From the NCBI GenBank assembly GCA_905250025.1, contig CAJNOJ010000451.1:1-64000 (forward strand): a stretch of DNA of 64,000 nucleotides, in the 5' to 3' direction. Of the stretch, positions 1-11,521 are shown one piece after another. Source of the stretch: Adineta ricciae (Eukaryota; Rotifera; Eurotatoria; Adinetida; Adinetidae). The notes below the pieces were generated by a model. The model searched no databases and was not told where the DNA came from. It saw nothing but the letters and a program-made list of their open reading frames with translations. The position numbers and the translations under genes were made by a program. Each line of letters starts with the position of its first letter. Positions within the stretch are counted from its first letter, which is position 1.

Positions 1-989
1 GTCGGTGACATATAGCGTGCCACACTCTTTTTCAACCATAACGGTATGGTTGCAGAAAAGACAATCATTTGTGACCGAGGAATACTTCGAATAATATAAT
101 CAACATCGTGCTAAAGCGAAAAAAAGTTTGTTTTCGTAGGAAACAAAGACAAACAAGTTGTTTACTTGAAATCCCATATCGAGCATTCGATCAACTTCAT
201 CCAAAACTACGATTTGACATTGTTGAAGGTTCAATTTTTTTTGATTGAGAAAATCTTTGATTCGTCCAGGAGTTCCGACAACGACATCTGAGCCTCGCTG
301 TAATGACAATTCTTGTTTTGAATATTCTTTTCCACCATAGAGTGTAGAAATTGAAAGAAGACGAGATTTGATCGAAAGGAAATCATTCGTCACTTGTTTA
401 GCAAGTTCACGTGTTGGTTCCAATACTAAACACCGAGGAAAACGACCTCGCTCTCTGGATATTTCACGCTGAAGTCGTTCAACGATTGGAAGACTGAATG
501 CCAATGTTTTTCCTGTTCCAGTGCCTTTTCAATCGAGAAACAAGATATTGTCAATAGGAAACAATTAATAAAAACTCACGTGCTTGAACGATACAGTCCT
601 TTCCAGATATGATATCGTTATATGAACGAGATTGAACCGGAAATAAGTATCGAACATTGCGATCTAAAAGTAAATTTGATTTTGAAGAGAAACAATTCTA
701 CAATCATTCGAAGAGAGAACCTTGTAATCGTTGCTGAGTTTGAACACTGATATCGAACTGTTGAAACGCTCCTAATTCTTGTTCATTCTCATTCGATTGT
801 GATTGATCAACATCCTTGGATGCTCTTGCAATATTCGCTCCACTTTGATATCGAACTAAACAAGTGCCTAAATACGATAAATGAGCTTAGAGGGAAAACA
901 GATTGAATATTAGACTGACTTTGAATAAACAATTGTTTAGTATTGAATCCAACAAATAAATGACGAATCGTGAGTGAAGAGGTGAACAT
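1..989 (-). CDS. DDX21/DDX50-like DEAD-box RNA helicase with a mitochondrial-type leader, 3' part outside window
   Basis: Exons read as complement(1..110, 166..524, 580..663, 721..855, 920..989), with 55-64 bp GT-AG introns and phases that close. Visible motifs are Q-motif region GAFQQF, motif I QARTGTGKT (formed across an intron), Ia PTRELA, Ib TPGR, motif II DEVD in place of DEAD, and motif III SAT. The DEVD box and flanking sequence resemble DDX21/DDX50, which unwind RNA in ribosome biogenesis. The first 35 or so residues (MFTSSLTIRHLF onward) lack acidic residues and are rich in R, S, T and hydrophobics, which looks like a mitochondrial presequence; an organellar role is therefore possible but inferred. 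The C-terminal helicase domain lies beyond position 1. The first exon and its donor at 919 are the least certain parts. Confidence 0.87.
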
Positions 990-1052
990 TGATCAACTAT
1001 CTTCGATATGAATTTCAAAAAGTAAAACTAGAAAACTGCACTTAACTCGATC

Positions 1053-1172
1053 AGTCTATATTTTACCAACGATGTAGGAAACGAATGGAAAGAAATTCGT
1101 TTAAAAGATGTCGCTACTCGTCAACCTATTGAATTGACGATATATTCTCTATTACAGAAAAATCAATATTGA
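1053..1172 (+). pseudogene. Orphan coding-like stretch, possible terminal-exon remnant
   Basis: About 39 codons stay open and end at TGA 1170-1172, giving a peptide that contains NDVGNEWKEIRLKDVATRQP. The composition looks protein-like, but there is no start codon and I could not connect it to an upstream exon. It lies in the spacer between the divergent helicase and C2 genes. It may be the last exon of a lost gene or a chance open frame. Family not recognised. Confidence 0.22.
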
Positions 1173-1334
1173 ATTCAATATGTTGCTCCAAATGACACGC
1201 AGTTGTAGAGAACAGAAAATTTTTTACCTTTATTTTTTTTTCTCACACTATTGACAATTGTATAGCTAGTATTGACGTTCACGTTTTAGTTGCTTCTGCC
1301 ATTCACAGAAAACAAGAACTTTACTGGTATTAGA

Positions 1335-1805
1335 ATGGGTCAATTAGAAGTGACTGTTGTCGAAGGACGCAATTTCAAACAAAAAGACACATTTAGTGCA
1401 AATGACGCGTATGTGAAAATATATTTAGATGAAAAAACCCCTAAAGAGAAGACGAAAACAAAATTGAATTCAAATAATCCAACATGGAATCAAACATTCT
1501 TTTTGTATGACCGTTTTCATGAGGTTGTTCTCTTCTGACATTTCCTTTTTAGTAATCATTTCTACGGACAAGATACTCTTCATCTTGATATTTATGACAA
1601 AGATGCAATTAAAGACGAAAAAATAGGTGCAGTTCAAATTGATTTACATCAATTATATCTGAAAGGTTGTTCTTCATATCCTCGTTTAGAAACATTATTT
1701 ATCTTGCTAATTTTCTTTGTAGGTCATATTGACGATTGGTTCGATATTCCAGACGCGCAAGGACAAATTCGCCTTATACTTCATTATGAGAGACTCGAAA
1801 TCTAA
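1335..1805 (+). CDS. Small single C2-domain protein
   Basis: Three exons, join(1335..1504, 1553..1665, 1723..1805), encode 121 aa; introns are 48 and 57 bp and phases close. The product is one C2 domain: a MGQLEVTVVEGRNF strand, NDAYVKIYLDEK, NPTWNQTF, GQDTLHLDIYDKD, then a DEKIGAVQIDL segment. Several loop aspartates typical of Ca2+/phospholipid-binding C2 domains are present (NDAY, YDKD). No transmembrane or catalytic part is seen, so it resembles small soluble C2 proteins that associate with membranes in a calcium-dependent way. The start was set at ATG 1335 because the upstream frame has no ATG. ADAT1 begins 117 bp downstream on the same strand. An AATAAA motif follows the stop near 1814. 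Confidence 0.85.
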
Positions 1806-1922
1806 AGAATTTGAAATAAAAACGATTGATTAACTGAGACATCTATTTCATTACTTCGGATTCGCTGAAAGGATTTAACAAATACTGATTGTGTTCAGAA
1901 AAGATGATAAAAGTAAAAGAAA

Positions 1923-2999
1923 ATGAAACGAGTCTTGGAAATTGACGGAGAAGAAGAAGAAGAAGAAAAAAACGAGTTAGCTGAACGAATTGCTTCAGCT
2001 AGTCATCATCAATTTAATCTGTTATCATCACGCGGAAAACCATCTTCGAATGAATGGACACATTTAGCTGCATTTGCTGCTGTAGATGAGAATGATCACA
2101 TCGATATCATCTCATTAGGTACAGGGACCAAATGTTTAGGTGGTGAGAAGAATGAACGAGGTACACAAGGATGTTTATTGCATGATAGCCATGCCGAAGT
2201 CATCGCACGAAGATCATTGTTAAGAGTATTCTACGATGAAATCATTCGTGAAACTAATTATTCTATTCTTGTTAAACAAGAAGAAGACAAGAAATTTGTA
2301 TGGAATAAATCTCTTCGACTTTATTTGTTTGTCTCATATCCACCATGTGGAGCAGCTGCATACTTATCTGATCCAGTCAAACGTCCAAAGTTTGAACATA
2401 AATCGTTGAATTCGTCGAATGAACAAGAACAACTTTATCTCAAACCAGGCAAAGGCTCTCAAACAACAAGTCTTTCGTGTACGAATAAGATCAATCGATG
2501 GATTTATCAAGGACTCGAAGGATCTCTTCTCAATCAATTCATCATCTCACCAGTCAAATTATCTGGTTTAGTCATTCAAACCACTGTAGACTTGTCTTCT
2601 GTTTTCAAAGATGTGCCGGTGATATCAGTGAAGAATTCGTTTGACTGTGGTCCATCGTCTGAACGAACTCGTCCGTGTGCTATGTCGATGGCTTGGTGGA
2701 AAGGTCTCGATGTCTCCACTCCTATAGTTACAGTCGATGGATATCCATTGGGTCAAGTGAAAAAGCTACGACATCGGCAAGAATATGCAAGTCCAATTGC
2801 CAAATGTTCGTTATTTAAATTGTATCTTGAACTGAAAAAGAATTCATCATCACCAATAACAACTTATGCACAAGCAAAAGCACTCTCGTCGAATTTGCTA
2901 AGGAACGAATTTATGACAACACATCCGGAATGGCTAAGAACTGATTCAGATGTATTTTATTCATTTACAATCAATTCTTTGTCATCAAAAGCAACTTAA
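1923..2999 (+). CDS. ADAT1: tRNA-specific adenosine deaminase 1 (ADAT1-like)
   Basis: Single-exon gene of 358 aa. It carries the adenosine deaminase/editase domain of ADAT1/ADAR: GTGTKCLG, the zinc and proton-transfer motif DSHAEVIARR (HAE), a PPCG cysteine motif, and a second zinc-cysteine block SCTNKINRW where the family usually has SCSDK..RW. ADAT1 converts A37 of tRNA-Ala to inosine. There is no double-stranded RNA-binding domain, which separates it from ADARs. An acidic EEEEEE run sits near the N terminus. It is shorter than vertebrate ADAT1 (about 500 aa). A degenerate copy of its C-terminal part (parent 2682 to about 2961) occurs at 29307-29588. The D-to-N change beside the second zinc cysteine is unusual, but all zinc ligands are present. 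Confidence 0.92.
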   Translation: MKRVLEIDGEEEEEEKNELAERIASASHHQFNLLSSRGKPSSNEWTHLAAFAAVDENDHIDIISLGTGTKCLGGEKNERGTQGCLLHDSHAEVIARRSLLRVFYDEIIRETNYSILVKQEEDKKFVWNKSLRLYLFVSYPPCGAAAYLSDPVKRPKFEHKSLNSSNEQEQLYLKPGKGSQTTSLSCTNKINRWIYQGLEGSLLNQFIISPVKLSGLVIQTTVDLSSVFKDVPVISVKNSFDCGPSSERTRPCAMSMAWWKGLDVSTPIVTVDGYPLGQVKKLRHRQEYASPIAKCSLFKLYLELKKNSSSPITTYAQAKALSSNLLRNEFMTTHPEWLRTDSDVFYSFTINSLSSKAT

Positions 3000-3952
3000 G
3001 ACGAGCACATGCATTTATTTATTTTTTGTTAAACTTCACGATGATTCTTTGGATTTATTTATTTAGCTCAAAGAAAATCAGATGAAGATTTTAAATATTT
3101 TCTTTGCTTTCAGACTGAAATTCGGGAAGACATTTCTTTTCGAGCGCTTCTACTAAATGGAAATAAAACAATAATTATGAGGGTGTGGATGAGGTTGAAA
3201 GTGAAAACCAAATCTTCATAAATTCTCACTTTCACAGATTGACGTATTAGATAAAACTCTACAGTTTACGAGTTAGATTTGGAACACATTGGAGCCGCTT
3301 TATTTACATATATTCGAATTAATTATGCGATAAAGGATTGTTTGGAATAAATATTTTGTTGGTGTTTCTTCCTGTTTTGAGTTATCGTTCTTATTCCATT
3401 GACAGAGTACTGAGTACAAGGTAAACTAACAAGACAACTTGTTATCTCATAATCTTTGGCTTGATACGTAGGATACCTTCGAGCAGGATTCGACATTTTC
3501 TTGAGCGGATTCGTTTCAGCGTAAGTTCCAACTCAGAATTATAATCTGTCTAGGAACCGTGAAAACTCTTGAACAGGATTCCGTTTGATCCTCGATTATC
3601 CTGTAATGAGGATCCTAGAAGGATTAAATCAATATCCTAATCGGAACTTGAATAACGATCTTGTCAGGATATCACATAAGATTCTCAATTAAACCTGACA
3701 AGATATTATAGGTTGAGAATCCTGGAAGATCCGTGCAGGAATTCTAAAAGAATGATCAGAATTAAGACTAGGGATATGCGTTTTTGCGCTGTTTCGAGAT
3801 TTTATTCAAACAAGATAACACAGATACAACGAAAAAGTTTCAACTCTGACCTCATTTAATTCATTTTCGAATACCATTCACCCACGTACAATTCGATCGA
3901 ATTCTCAATGACAATACAATTTATCGCTGACATATTCTCCAAAGAAAATTCG
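3000..3952. other. Intergenic spacer with repeat-derived sequence
   Basis: No convincing coding sequence. The stretch at about 3540-3740 has many copies of short AGGAT/ATCCT words and looks repeat-derived. It includes the dispersed repeat listed at 3466-3530. Confidence 0.55.
3466..3530 (+). repeat. 65-bp dispersed repeat, copy 1
   Basis: This sequence recurs in the same orientation at 30730-30794 with about two mismatches (ACGTAGGATACC at the left, GTTCCA at the right). It is a fragment of an unidentified interspersed element. Both copies are near ADAT1-related sequence, but in different relative orientation, so they do not mark one simple segmental duplication. Confidence 0.8.
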
Positions 3953-5243
3953 TCAACGAAACAAATATTTCTTCTCTGGTGTGTAATAAATTGTCGCTTT
4001 TCCGAGTGTCAGTCTCCATTCATCGACAAGTCGACACCAGTTCGACGTTAATGTTCCTGCATGAAGATCTGCATTTGCTTCAATGAATAGATCAGTGAGA
4101 AATTCATAGATAATTTGTCCTCGTTGGTTACGGGGCATGCGTAACAACGAAGAGAAGACAATGTTTTTTCTTGTTTTGATACTGAATAACTTGTAATAAC
4201 CTTGTTTTTGTCGGTTTAGTTGAAGAAATTCATCGAATGCTTTTGGATCTTCAGAATTTACATAGATATTAGAAACATTGGCACGACGAGCGTCTGCATC
4301 AAATAGATCAAAATATTCTTTCAATGAAAAGGCTCGATCCATTTCTCTTCCCGTAATCTTATCCGACCGACGAACATAGACAGCAATAAATGGACGAAAA
4401 GAATCGATCGATGACGTTTTCCATGATGCACTGATAATCTTTTGCACTTCAGTCCATGTTTCAGGTTTATAACGCATGAGATAAAAGATCAATTGCGCAC
4501 GATACCAGTTGAAAGTTCGATTTCGAAAGACAGGCGGATGAACAGGATCTTTCCACTGACCAATATTAGCATTGATATAGATCGTTCGAGTGCCATCAAC
4601 GACAGTCGGAACTGAACAGTTTGTTATTGGCAAGAAAAAACAATCTGGATTGATGGATTTACAATTTCCATAGATCTACAAGACAAACAAATGGATCAAA
4701 CGACAAAAAAGAAACCAATCCACTTACCCAATCACCCGGTGTTTCATACACACCGATTCGATCGTCGGTCAGTGCTTTACCAAATGCCCATACAATTTGA
4801 TGAATTGTTGATCCAAAACCTGACCATGCGAATTTACGAATAATAGCGAATCGTTTATTCGAACAATTTCTCGGATGCTGATGCTCGAATAACCATTTCT
4901 GTGCTTGTAATGTATTTGCTATGGTGAATTCATTTGTAGAGAAGTTGCTGCATGTACTCATTTGATATTTCTGCGATCCTCGAGCATATTCAACAGTTCG
5001 ACATGCTAATAAACTTGCTATACGGAAATAATTCTCATCAGCAAGACGTAATGACCATAGATAAGTTCCATTTTGTTGATCACGGGACGCATTTGACGGT
5101 ATGAGCTTGTTGAACGTGGTCAAATCCAAGTGGTTATACGATGATTTGTAAAAATGATGATAAGCAAATAAAATTATTCCAAACGAAATTGTCGGCAGGA
5201 TGATTTTCCGAACATAGATTAGATTTTTTTTCATGAAAATCAT
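3953..5243 (-). CDS. Type II membrane GT23-like (alpha-1,6-fucosyltransferase-type) glycosyltransferase
   Basis: Two exons, complement(3953..4675, 4728..5243), with one 52-bp GT-AG intron in phase 0, encode 412 aa. A short basic N terminus and a hydrophobic signal-anchor (about residues 12-28, IILPTISFGIILFAYHHF) predict a Golgi type II protein. The catalytic part has a GFGSTIHQ donor-site-like loop, VYVRRSDK (equivalent of the HVRRTDK motif in FUT8/NodZ) and GTLTSNWCRL, matching the third conserved motif of the GT23/O-fucosyltransferase superfamily. Members transfer fucose from GDP-fucose; the exact acceptor cannot be read. Several N-glycosylation sequons (NCS, NRT, NVS) are present. Two Met codons at the start (5243 and 12 bases inside) are both possible. 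No C-terminal SH3 domain of the vertebrate FUT8 type was seen. Confidence 0.83.
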
Positions 5244-7261
5244 AGGAGATGTGGTTCATTGTTTTGCCAAGACGAAAGAGAATGATTTCAAAGCTCATAC
5301 AGCACGTGCGTGTGCCAACACGATACTTCAGCTTTTTGTCGAGTGTTAGACTTCTTTTAACCGACGATTTATTAACGTGGAGAAAGAAAAGAGAAAAAAA
5401 CCATTTTTTCTGTCTTCTAAGATGAAAAGAGCAAGGAAACATACGACTGAAATTGCTTTTCCTTCAATGTTGCGATGAATTTTTACCGAAGAGATTTGCC
5501 TATCCGCATCTTATTCAGATCTATCTTACAGTTGACATGTAGGTTATATATATAACTAGATTTATTAAAAATATATTATACAATAAAACAGCTTAAATAT
5601 TTGGAGTTCGTGTAATTGTTTTCGAATAAGATGAATTAAATTCATGTTTAATAATGAAGTGATGTCATAGTTCGTGGAAACGATTAACAATAAAACGGAG
5701 TAGTTTGACAATCATTATAGTCGATCTATGTTTACCATCAGCAATGCCTAATGACTGACATGTGAGTACAAAATATGAAACGCGACATTTGCCGATTAAA
5801 GTAATTGATTGTACAAACGTATGCAATTGTGTTCATCAATGAACAATGTCGTTCTATGACCCAGGATATTTAATGGTTACATCGAATTGAAAAAATCATC
5901 TTGTTAAAACTAACTTCATATTCGTAAATCAACACTCACTTGATTATTTATAAGACGTGTTTAATGACTTCTGTTATATAATATCATATGAAGTAACTGA
6001 TTAACGTCGTATCAACTATTTTCAGTGAGCGGATATTATGTATGCCATTTGTAGTATTCGCATAAAGGTGTCTAACCTGATAGATAATTTTTAAAAACAT
6101 GAAAATAATCTCAATGGATTGATCGCAGCTTGAGAAAACCTATTGAAAAGAATGTTCTCGATGTGTTTTGACCAAAAACAATCAGGTTGTACATACATCT
6201 GCGTATTTCTATACAACGAACACGATATAAACTTTTTATTATTGTATGGCATCGTATGAATAGTGAAACTATACGCTCATTATCATGATTTTCAAAATGA
6301 TTTGTTTCTTGAATGGCTAATTTCAATGCTATTGATTGACCACGAAATCCGCAATACGAAAAGAAGTTGATTTCCATTGTATATTGTTGATGCGTCAAGT
6401 CGATTGAGACATAAACGAGAAATGATTCAATTGATGGATTATATAGATAAATATAAAATAAAATGAGCAGTGATAGGAACTCTAAAACATCTAATAATAT
6501 TCTTAATTTTCATGTTACAAAAAATATTACATGCGGTCTGCTGTTGAGAAGAGATTTACGACAGACATGAATATTAATCTTTTTCATGACATATATCAAA
6601 TGGCAGCTGACACACTATTATAGGCAAAGTCATTGTGAATATATCAATTCACGTGTCCGTGTTCTTACTTAAGCTAAATAAAATTTCTCATTTGTTTGTA
6701 CTATAATTGACATCGAAAAGTCGGTGGAATAATTGCCTATTTATCGATAATATTAGTTTAAGCCGACCGCCTTTTATTTCCCTTAGTGAGCGTCTCTTGT
6801 CAAAACACATAGCTATGTACGTTTGTCACTTGATTATTTCTGCAATAAACAAGTATTTAAGTAAAGAAATTCGATAATCAACAACAACTTTTCATCTCGA
6901 TATCTTTGGATACCAGCAAAAGAAAACGAAATTTGAGCCTGTTACTCATTTCTGAGTACTTCTTACTTATCATCGCTGTTTTGCGATTGCTTTGTCATAT
7001 TTTCTTACTCACATTTTTACCTTCTATCTCTGACGCCATACGTTTTAAGAAGACTGTCGTTATATTTTTACTTTGTTTTATCTTTCAATATTGACGTTAG
7101 GTGAGTCTTAATATGAAGATTGACCTATTTAATACAGTGAAAAAAAAAGGCTTTTCTTTCTCTCTCTTCTATTTAAAGCTTTTTATACGCAAAATTTGGT
7201 TGCATTTAATTGCAAGAAATTCTTTCAACAATAAAAATCATCATTCGTGTAAAAGAAATAA
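5244..7261. other. 2-kb gene-poor spacer between divergent genes
   Basis: AT-rich sequence with no exon that I can support on either strand. A run of TA dinucleotides occurs near 5545. It separates the divergent starts of the fucosyltransferase and the beta-lactamase-like gene, so both promoters should lie at its ends. Confidence 0.5.
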
Positions 7262-8693
7262 ATGCTGAAGATATTATCATTGATAATATGTATAACTACG
7301 CTCAACATGATTAATATTTCTGGTTCGAATTGTCCAGATCGTCAATGGATAGTAGAGTCTCTCAAAAAGGTTCAAGTTCCAGGCGCCGTAGTCATCGTAG
7401 TCAATGCTACTCACACACTTTATGAAGAAGCGTTTGGTTTCCAGTCGTTAGTACCACCAATACCAATGAACATTAACACGTCAATTTTTCCTCTTGCTTC
7501 TGTTTCGAAAACATTCATTGCCGCTGCTGTCATGCAACTTGTCGAGAAGGAACTTATCGATCTTGACACAGATGTTAATCAATACTTATCTGAACCTGGA
7601 AAACGAATCTTTCATCCGAAATATCCATCTCATTCAATTACTCTACGGAAATTACTTTCACACTCAGCTTCAATCTTTATCAGCTATGCAGTGCAAAATA
7701 CGTATTATCAACCTGATGATACTGCTTATGAACAAAAAACTTTAGCTGATGTGGTTTACCAGTATGTGAATCCAAACACATCAAACTGGTTACCAAAGCC
7801 ACCAGGCAGTGTTACATTATATTCAAATGAAGGTTCCGCTCTAGCTGCACTAGTTGTCGAACGAGTATCGAAAATGCCCTATAGTGAATATGTTAAGGAA
7901 AACATTTTGAAACCATTGGGTGTAGATATTAGTAAAACGGGTGTACGTCTATCCGATTTTGCAACGACAGAAAATTTTGTCAAACATTATAATTATGCAT
8001 TCAATGCATCTTATCTCGAAGGATGGAAACACTTTATACCACAGTTGAATATCACACCGATTTCAGTAAAAATATCAATTTAATTAATTATATTCATTTT
8101 GAATATTGTCTTTGCAGAGCAATTTTCCTACGTGGCTACATATTCCAGACTTCAGCTTCAATTTCTATCCTTCAGGTCTCTTACGAATGTCAGCTAAGAC
8201 CCTATCCACATATCTTCGCATGTTCATCAACAATGGCTCTTCTATTCTTCTTCCTCGATCTATTGCTGAAATGCGAACAGTAGTTGGCGGTGGGCTTATA
8301 CCACCTTACAGTCCAGATTCGACGCGTGATTCTACAGGAGGAGGAGCACCACCACCACCACAATATGGTCTTAGTTGGTATTGGAATACTATGAGTGATG
8401 GTCGTCGATACATTGGTCATACTGGTTTTCTTCCAGGCATGTCGCATTTAGTATTAGTCAATGAAAAGCACAGTATTGGTACGATTCTTCTCACGAATGC
8501 TGATATTCTTGGACCAACCCATCTAGCGCAAGAAATTGGTGAGACAGGGACAAATATTCACATGGCACTTTTTCAATGTTTCGATAATGATGCTATAACT
8601 CCTGTCGTTCCTGCATCTGCCTTTCGTATAACAGGAACGCTATTCTGTTTTTCTGTCACAATTTTAGCTTTCTTACGATTGCTTCTATTTTAA
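7262..8693 (+). CDS. Secreted or surface beta-lactamase-fold serine hydrolase (LACTB/class C-like)
   Basis: Two exons, join(7262..8065, 8118..8693), with a 52-bp intron in phase 0, encode 459 aa. An N-terminal signal peptide (MLKILSLIICITTLNMINIS) leads into a penicillin-binding/class C beta-lactamase domain: SVSK nucleophile motif (S-x-x-K), YSNEG as the Y-x-N motif, and HTG in place of K-T-G. The family includes eukaryotic LACTB and bacterial esterases/DD-peptidases; substrate is not predictable. A Gly/Pro-rich insertion (GGGAPPPPQ) precedes the HTG motif. The C terminus is hydrophobic (FCFSVTILAFLRLLLF), suggesting a membrane or GPI anchor. The domain is common in bacteria, and the intron shows this copy is native to or domesticated in the host genome. 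Confidence 0.86.
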
Positions 8694-9871
8694 CCCTTTG
8701 AAAATGAATTGTGCAAACCATTTTTCAAATATAATACTCCGATACTACAAAGGTCAGTATTTCTACTGTTTCCGAACTTTCTAGACTGCAGAGTCATAAC
8801 AGATGAATGTATAACTGAATAGAATGTTCTATTATTATTATTATTAAGATATATTCTCTGCGAATATTATTACATCGAATTTGAATAATTTACAGTTCTA
8901 CCGTATAGTGTTAAAGTTGGAGGTCCAAGTCGAGTTTTCAACTATTCAAATTCTATATCAGATAAGAGCCCATGAAAAGCTGGAACTAAGGATATAGTTA
9001 TCATTTCGATGGATAAGATAAACATTTGAAATTGCGAACATAGAAAAAAAATCGGTACAAATCGTCAATTGTCAAATAGAGAATTGAGCGGAATTCTTTG
9101 ATACAAGACTACAACACTGAATACTATTGGAATCTTTATTTTGCCTGAGAAAAAAAGAAAACATCAACATTGTGTGTGACCACTAAGGTAGTAAAAAAAT
9201 GTGCGGTATTTGGACGAACTTTCTTCTTTATTCGCAATTTCCAACGATAGTCTCATCTAGCGAAATGATGACGATACTCCTGAATGCAATTGCTCACGAA
9301 AGGGATCTATTTAATGAACTTTTCATTATTACGCTTTACTTCAACATGCTCGCATTGCTCTGTGAACCTGTGTCTTTATTATATAACTTTTCAAATTAGA
9401 AATAGAATCTCTGTCATATAGAAACACGTGTATAAAGATACATGTTTTGCGTTAATAATGAACTTATGGACACATTACTACGTAAGAAAAAGAAAAAGTA
9501 TTCATTCGGGTATTGAGCAATACTATTGTTCGTCTGTTAATACGTACACGATACATATAGAGCGAAAGAAATTACGCGCTACAGTTGATACAACATCGTT
9601 TACACAAAATACTATGAAAGAGATTTCAAAGAATGAAATGCACTTTGATTTACTGAGCATCATCGAACACCGCTATTCATTCAATCTACGAGCAGGTCGA
9701 CAAACACAATGTCATAATATACTTTGATTAGTTCATACAGTTATTGCTCTAATGATTTTAAAGTTATACTTAAAGGTTGACAAAACTTCTCTTATCGATA
9801 CTAATTGAAATATGATGCGACTATGAAGATCTCTATGCGATATTGTTTATTGATAGGAAAGAAAATTGCTA
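8694..9871. other. Intergenic region between convergent genes
   Basis: About 1.2 kb without a gene I can support. It contains a short (TTA)n run near 8829-8847. Small open frames at 9199-9399 and 9428-9727 lack family signal and were not accepted. Confidence 0.5.
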
Positions 9872-11434
9872 TTAGGAATTAGTCAATTGCTGTAAATAAT
9901 CATTTGTATTTCTTTTGTGTTTCAATTGTTCGTGCATAGCATTGAAAAGTTCATCACATTGAATAAAATCGTCCGACTGTTGTATGTATGAAAAAGCAAT
10001 CATCGGTAATTTTCTCAACGTTCTTCCACTTAGACCATCACTTTCTTTAGCTAAACTCCATAGTTGATCTTTGATTTCTTCGGGTCGACTCGCTGATGAA
10101 TGAATGAGATTTTTTTCAATTAACTCATCTAAACAAGCTTGAAAGATATGAAAAATCGTTTTCAATGATGGTGGTCCAATAAACAAAGTTAAATCGGATC
10201 GATCGATTAACGCTTGATCGATGATTTCAATAAGATTCGACGTTGTCAAAATGAGAATATTCGAAAACGATTTCAAACGATCAATCTGTGTGAGAAGTGT
10301 ATTAACTACACGTAACATATCCGATGGTTCATTTGATGATAATGATGATGTTCGTGACATAGATAATGATTCAATTTCATCAATAAGAATAATAACAAAT
10401 GTCATTGGATCAAGACAAATCTGTGTAATATCGTGAAAAAATCGAGTTAAATTATGTGATGATTCCGAAAACCACTTGGAAAATAATGAACCCGCATTTA
10501 ATTCGTAAAAATAGAATCTGGAGAACAATTCTTTCATTCGAATCGACACTTTCTGAGCTAAACCTTTACATAATGTTGTTTTTCCACATCCTAAAATACA
10601 TTGAAATCGACATTTTGATTGATTAACGGCAATCTGTATCCGGAAGTTCGAGAAAGGATATTTAGGGCGTAGCTAATTTAACCATCGGGATCATAGCTGG
10701 AGGATATAATTAACATTGACAATGAAGTCTGGAAGAAAATCTATCAGAAAGTCTTCATGAACGTCCTAAGCTCCATATTACACGAAATGCAAAACGAAAG
10801 ACAAACCCGGTGGTCCATAAAGAAGAATAGTTTGATTACAATGTAGAACAGTGCGATCAATATTTGCTTTATCGAAACGAATCACGGTGAAAACGTATTG
10901 CATTAATTGTGATTTGAGTGGTAAATCATATTCTAATGTTTCCCATAGTGACTCGAATTGTTCATGTGGCAACGACCAACGCGAAGCAAATTGTTGCTTT
11001 TCGTTTTCAACGAGAATTTCTTGAATCGATGGATGATCATCTTTGGTTTTATATAAAAAAATGTTCATCGAATGAATTTCTTTACGTTTTTTCGTTTGAT
11101 TTTCTTCGAAATCGCCGATAAAGATTTTTCGAACGAATTCTTTCAACAGTGAATAATCGTCAAAGGAATGAAAGATCAACGAACGGTTGAGATGTTCTTC
11201 CTGCTTCTGCACGAATTCATATACTTGATATGCCAATTGATCGAGAAGATTTTCTGATAAAGTTCGACAGTTAACTTCAATAAAAAAACCATGAGCAAAT
11301 GCTTGTGCTAAAAGTGGAATCGTTTTCTGTATTTGTTCGATCGTAAATTCATGATTGGACAGATTTGTCGACTTTTTTAATCGCTTTCTCAATTTATTTT
11401 GTGTTGATGATGTTACGGAAATTGTTTCTCTCAT
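9872..11434 (-). CDS. TRIP13: TRIP13/Pch2-type AAA+ ATPase
   Basis: Two exons, complement(9872..10590, 10807..11434), encode 448 aa (vertebrate TRIP13 about 432). The single intron is 216 bp, longer than most here, and splits the Walker A motif GPPGCGKTT. The AAA+ core shows pore-proximal SLFSKWFSES, Walker B LIDEIES, a sensor-1 segment LTTSN, a QALIDRSDLTLFIGPPS segment and sensor-2 GLSGRTLRKLP, all close to TRIP13. TRIP13/Pch2 is a hexameric remodeller that unfolds the N terminus of HORMA proteins (MAD2, HORMADs) in spindle checkpoint silencing and meiotic axis control. The start was set at ATG 11434 because the frame upstream has no ATG. A GPCR on the same strand ends only 87 bp upstream. 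Confidence 0.92.
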
Positions 11435-11521
11435 TGGATAAAATGACAAATCATAAACACAAATCAAGAAAATCAATCTTTGTTTAAGAAAGACGCGCTT
11501 TGTTAACAAAAAACTAAACAA

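Noticed and set aside
6906-7094. Hydrophobic 62-codon frame upstream of the beta-lactamase-like gene
   Set aside because: It has no ATG start and no splice partner; hydrophobicity is expected in T-rich sequence.
9199-9399. Frame starting MCGIW, like the N terminus of glutamine amidotransferases such as asparagine synthetase
   Set aside because: Nothing after the first five residues fits the family, no splice continuation was found, and the frame is short.
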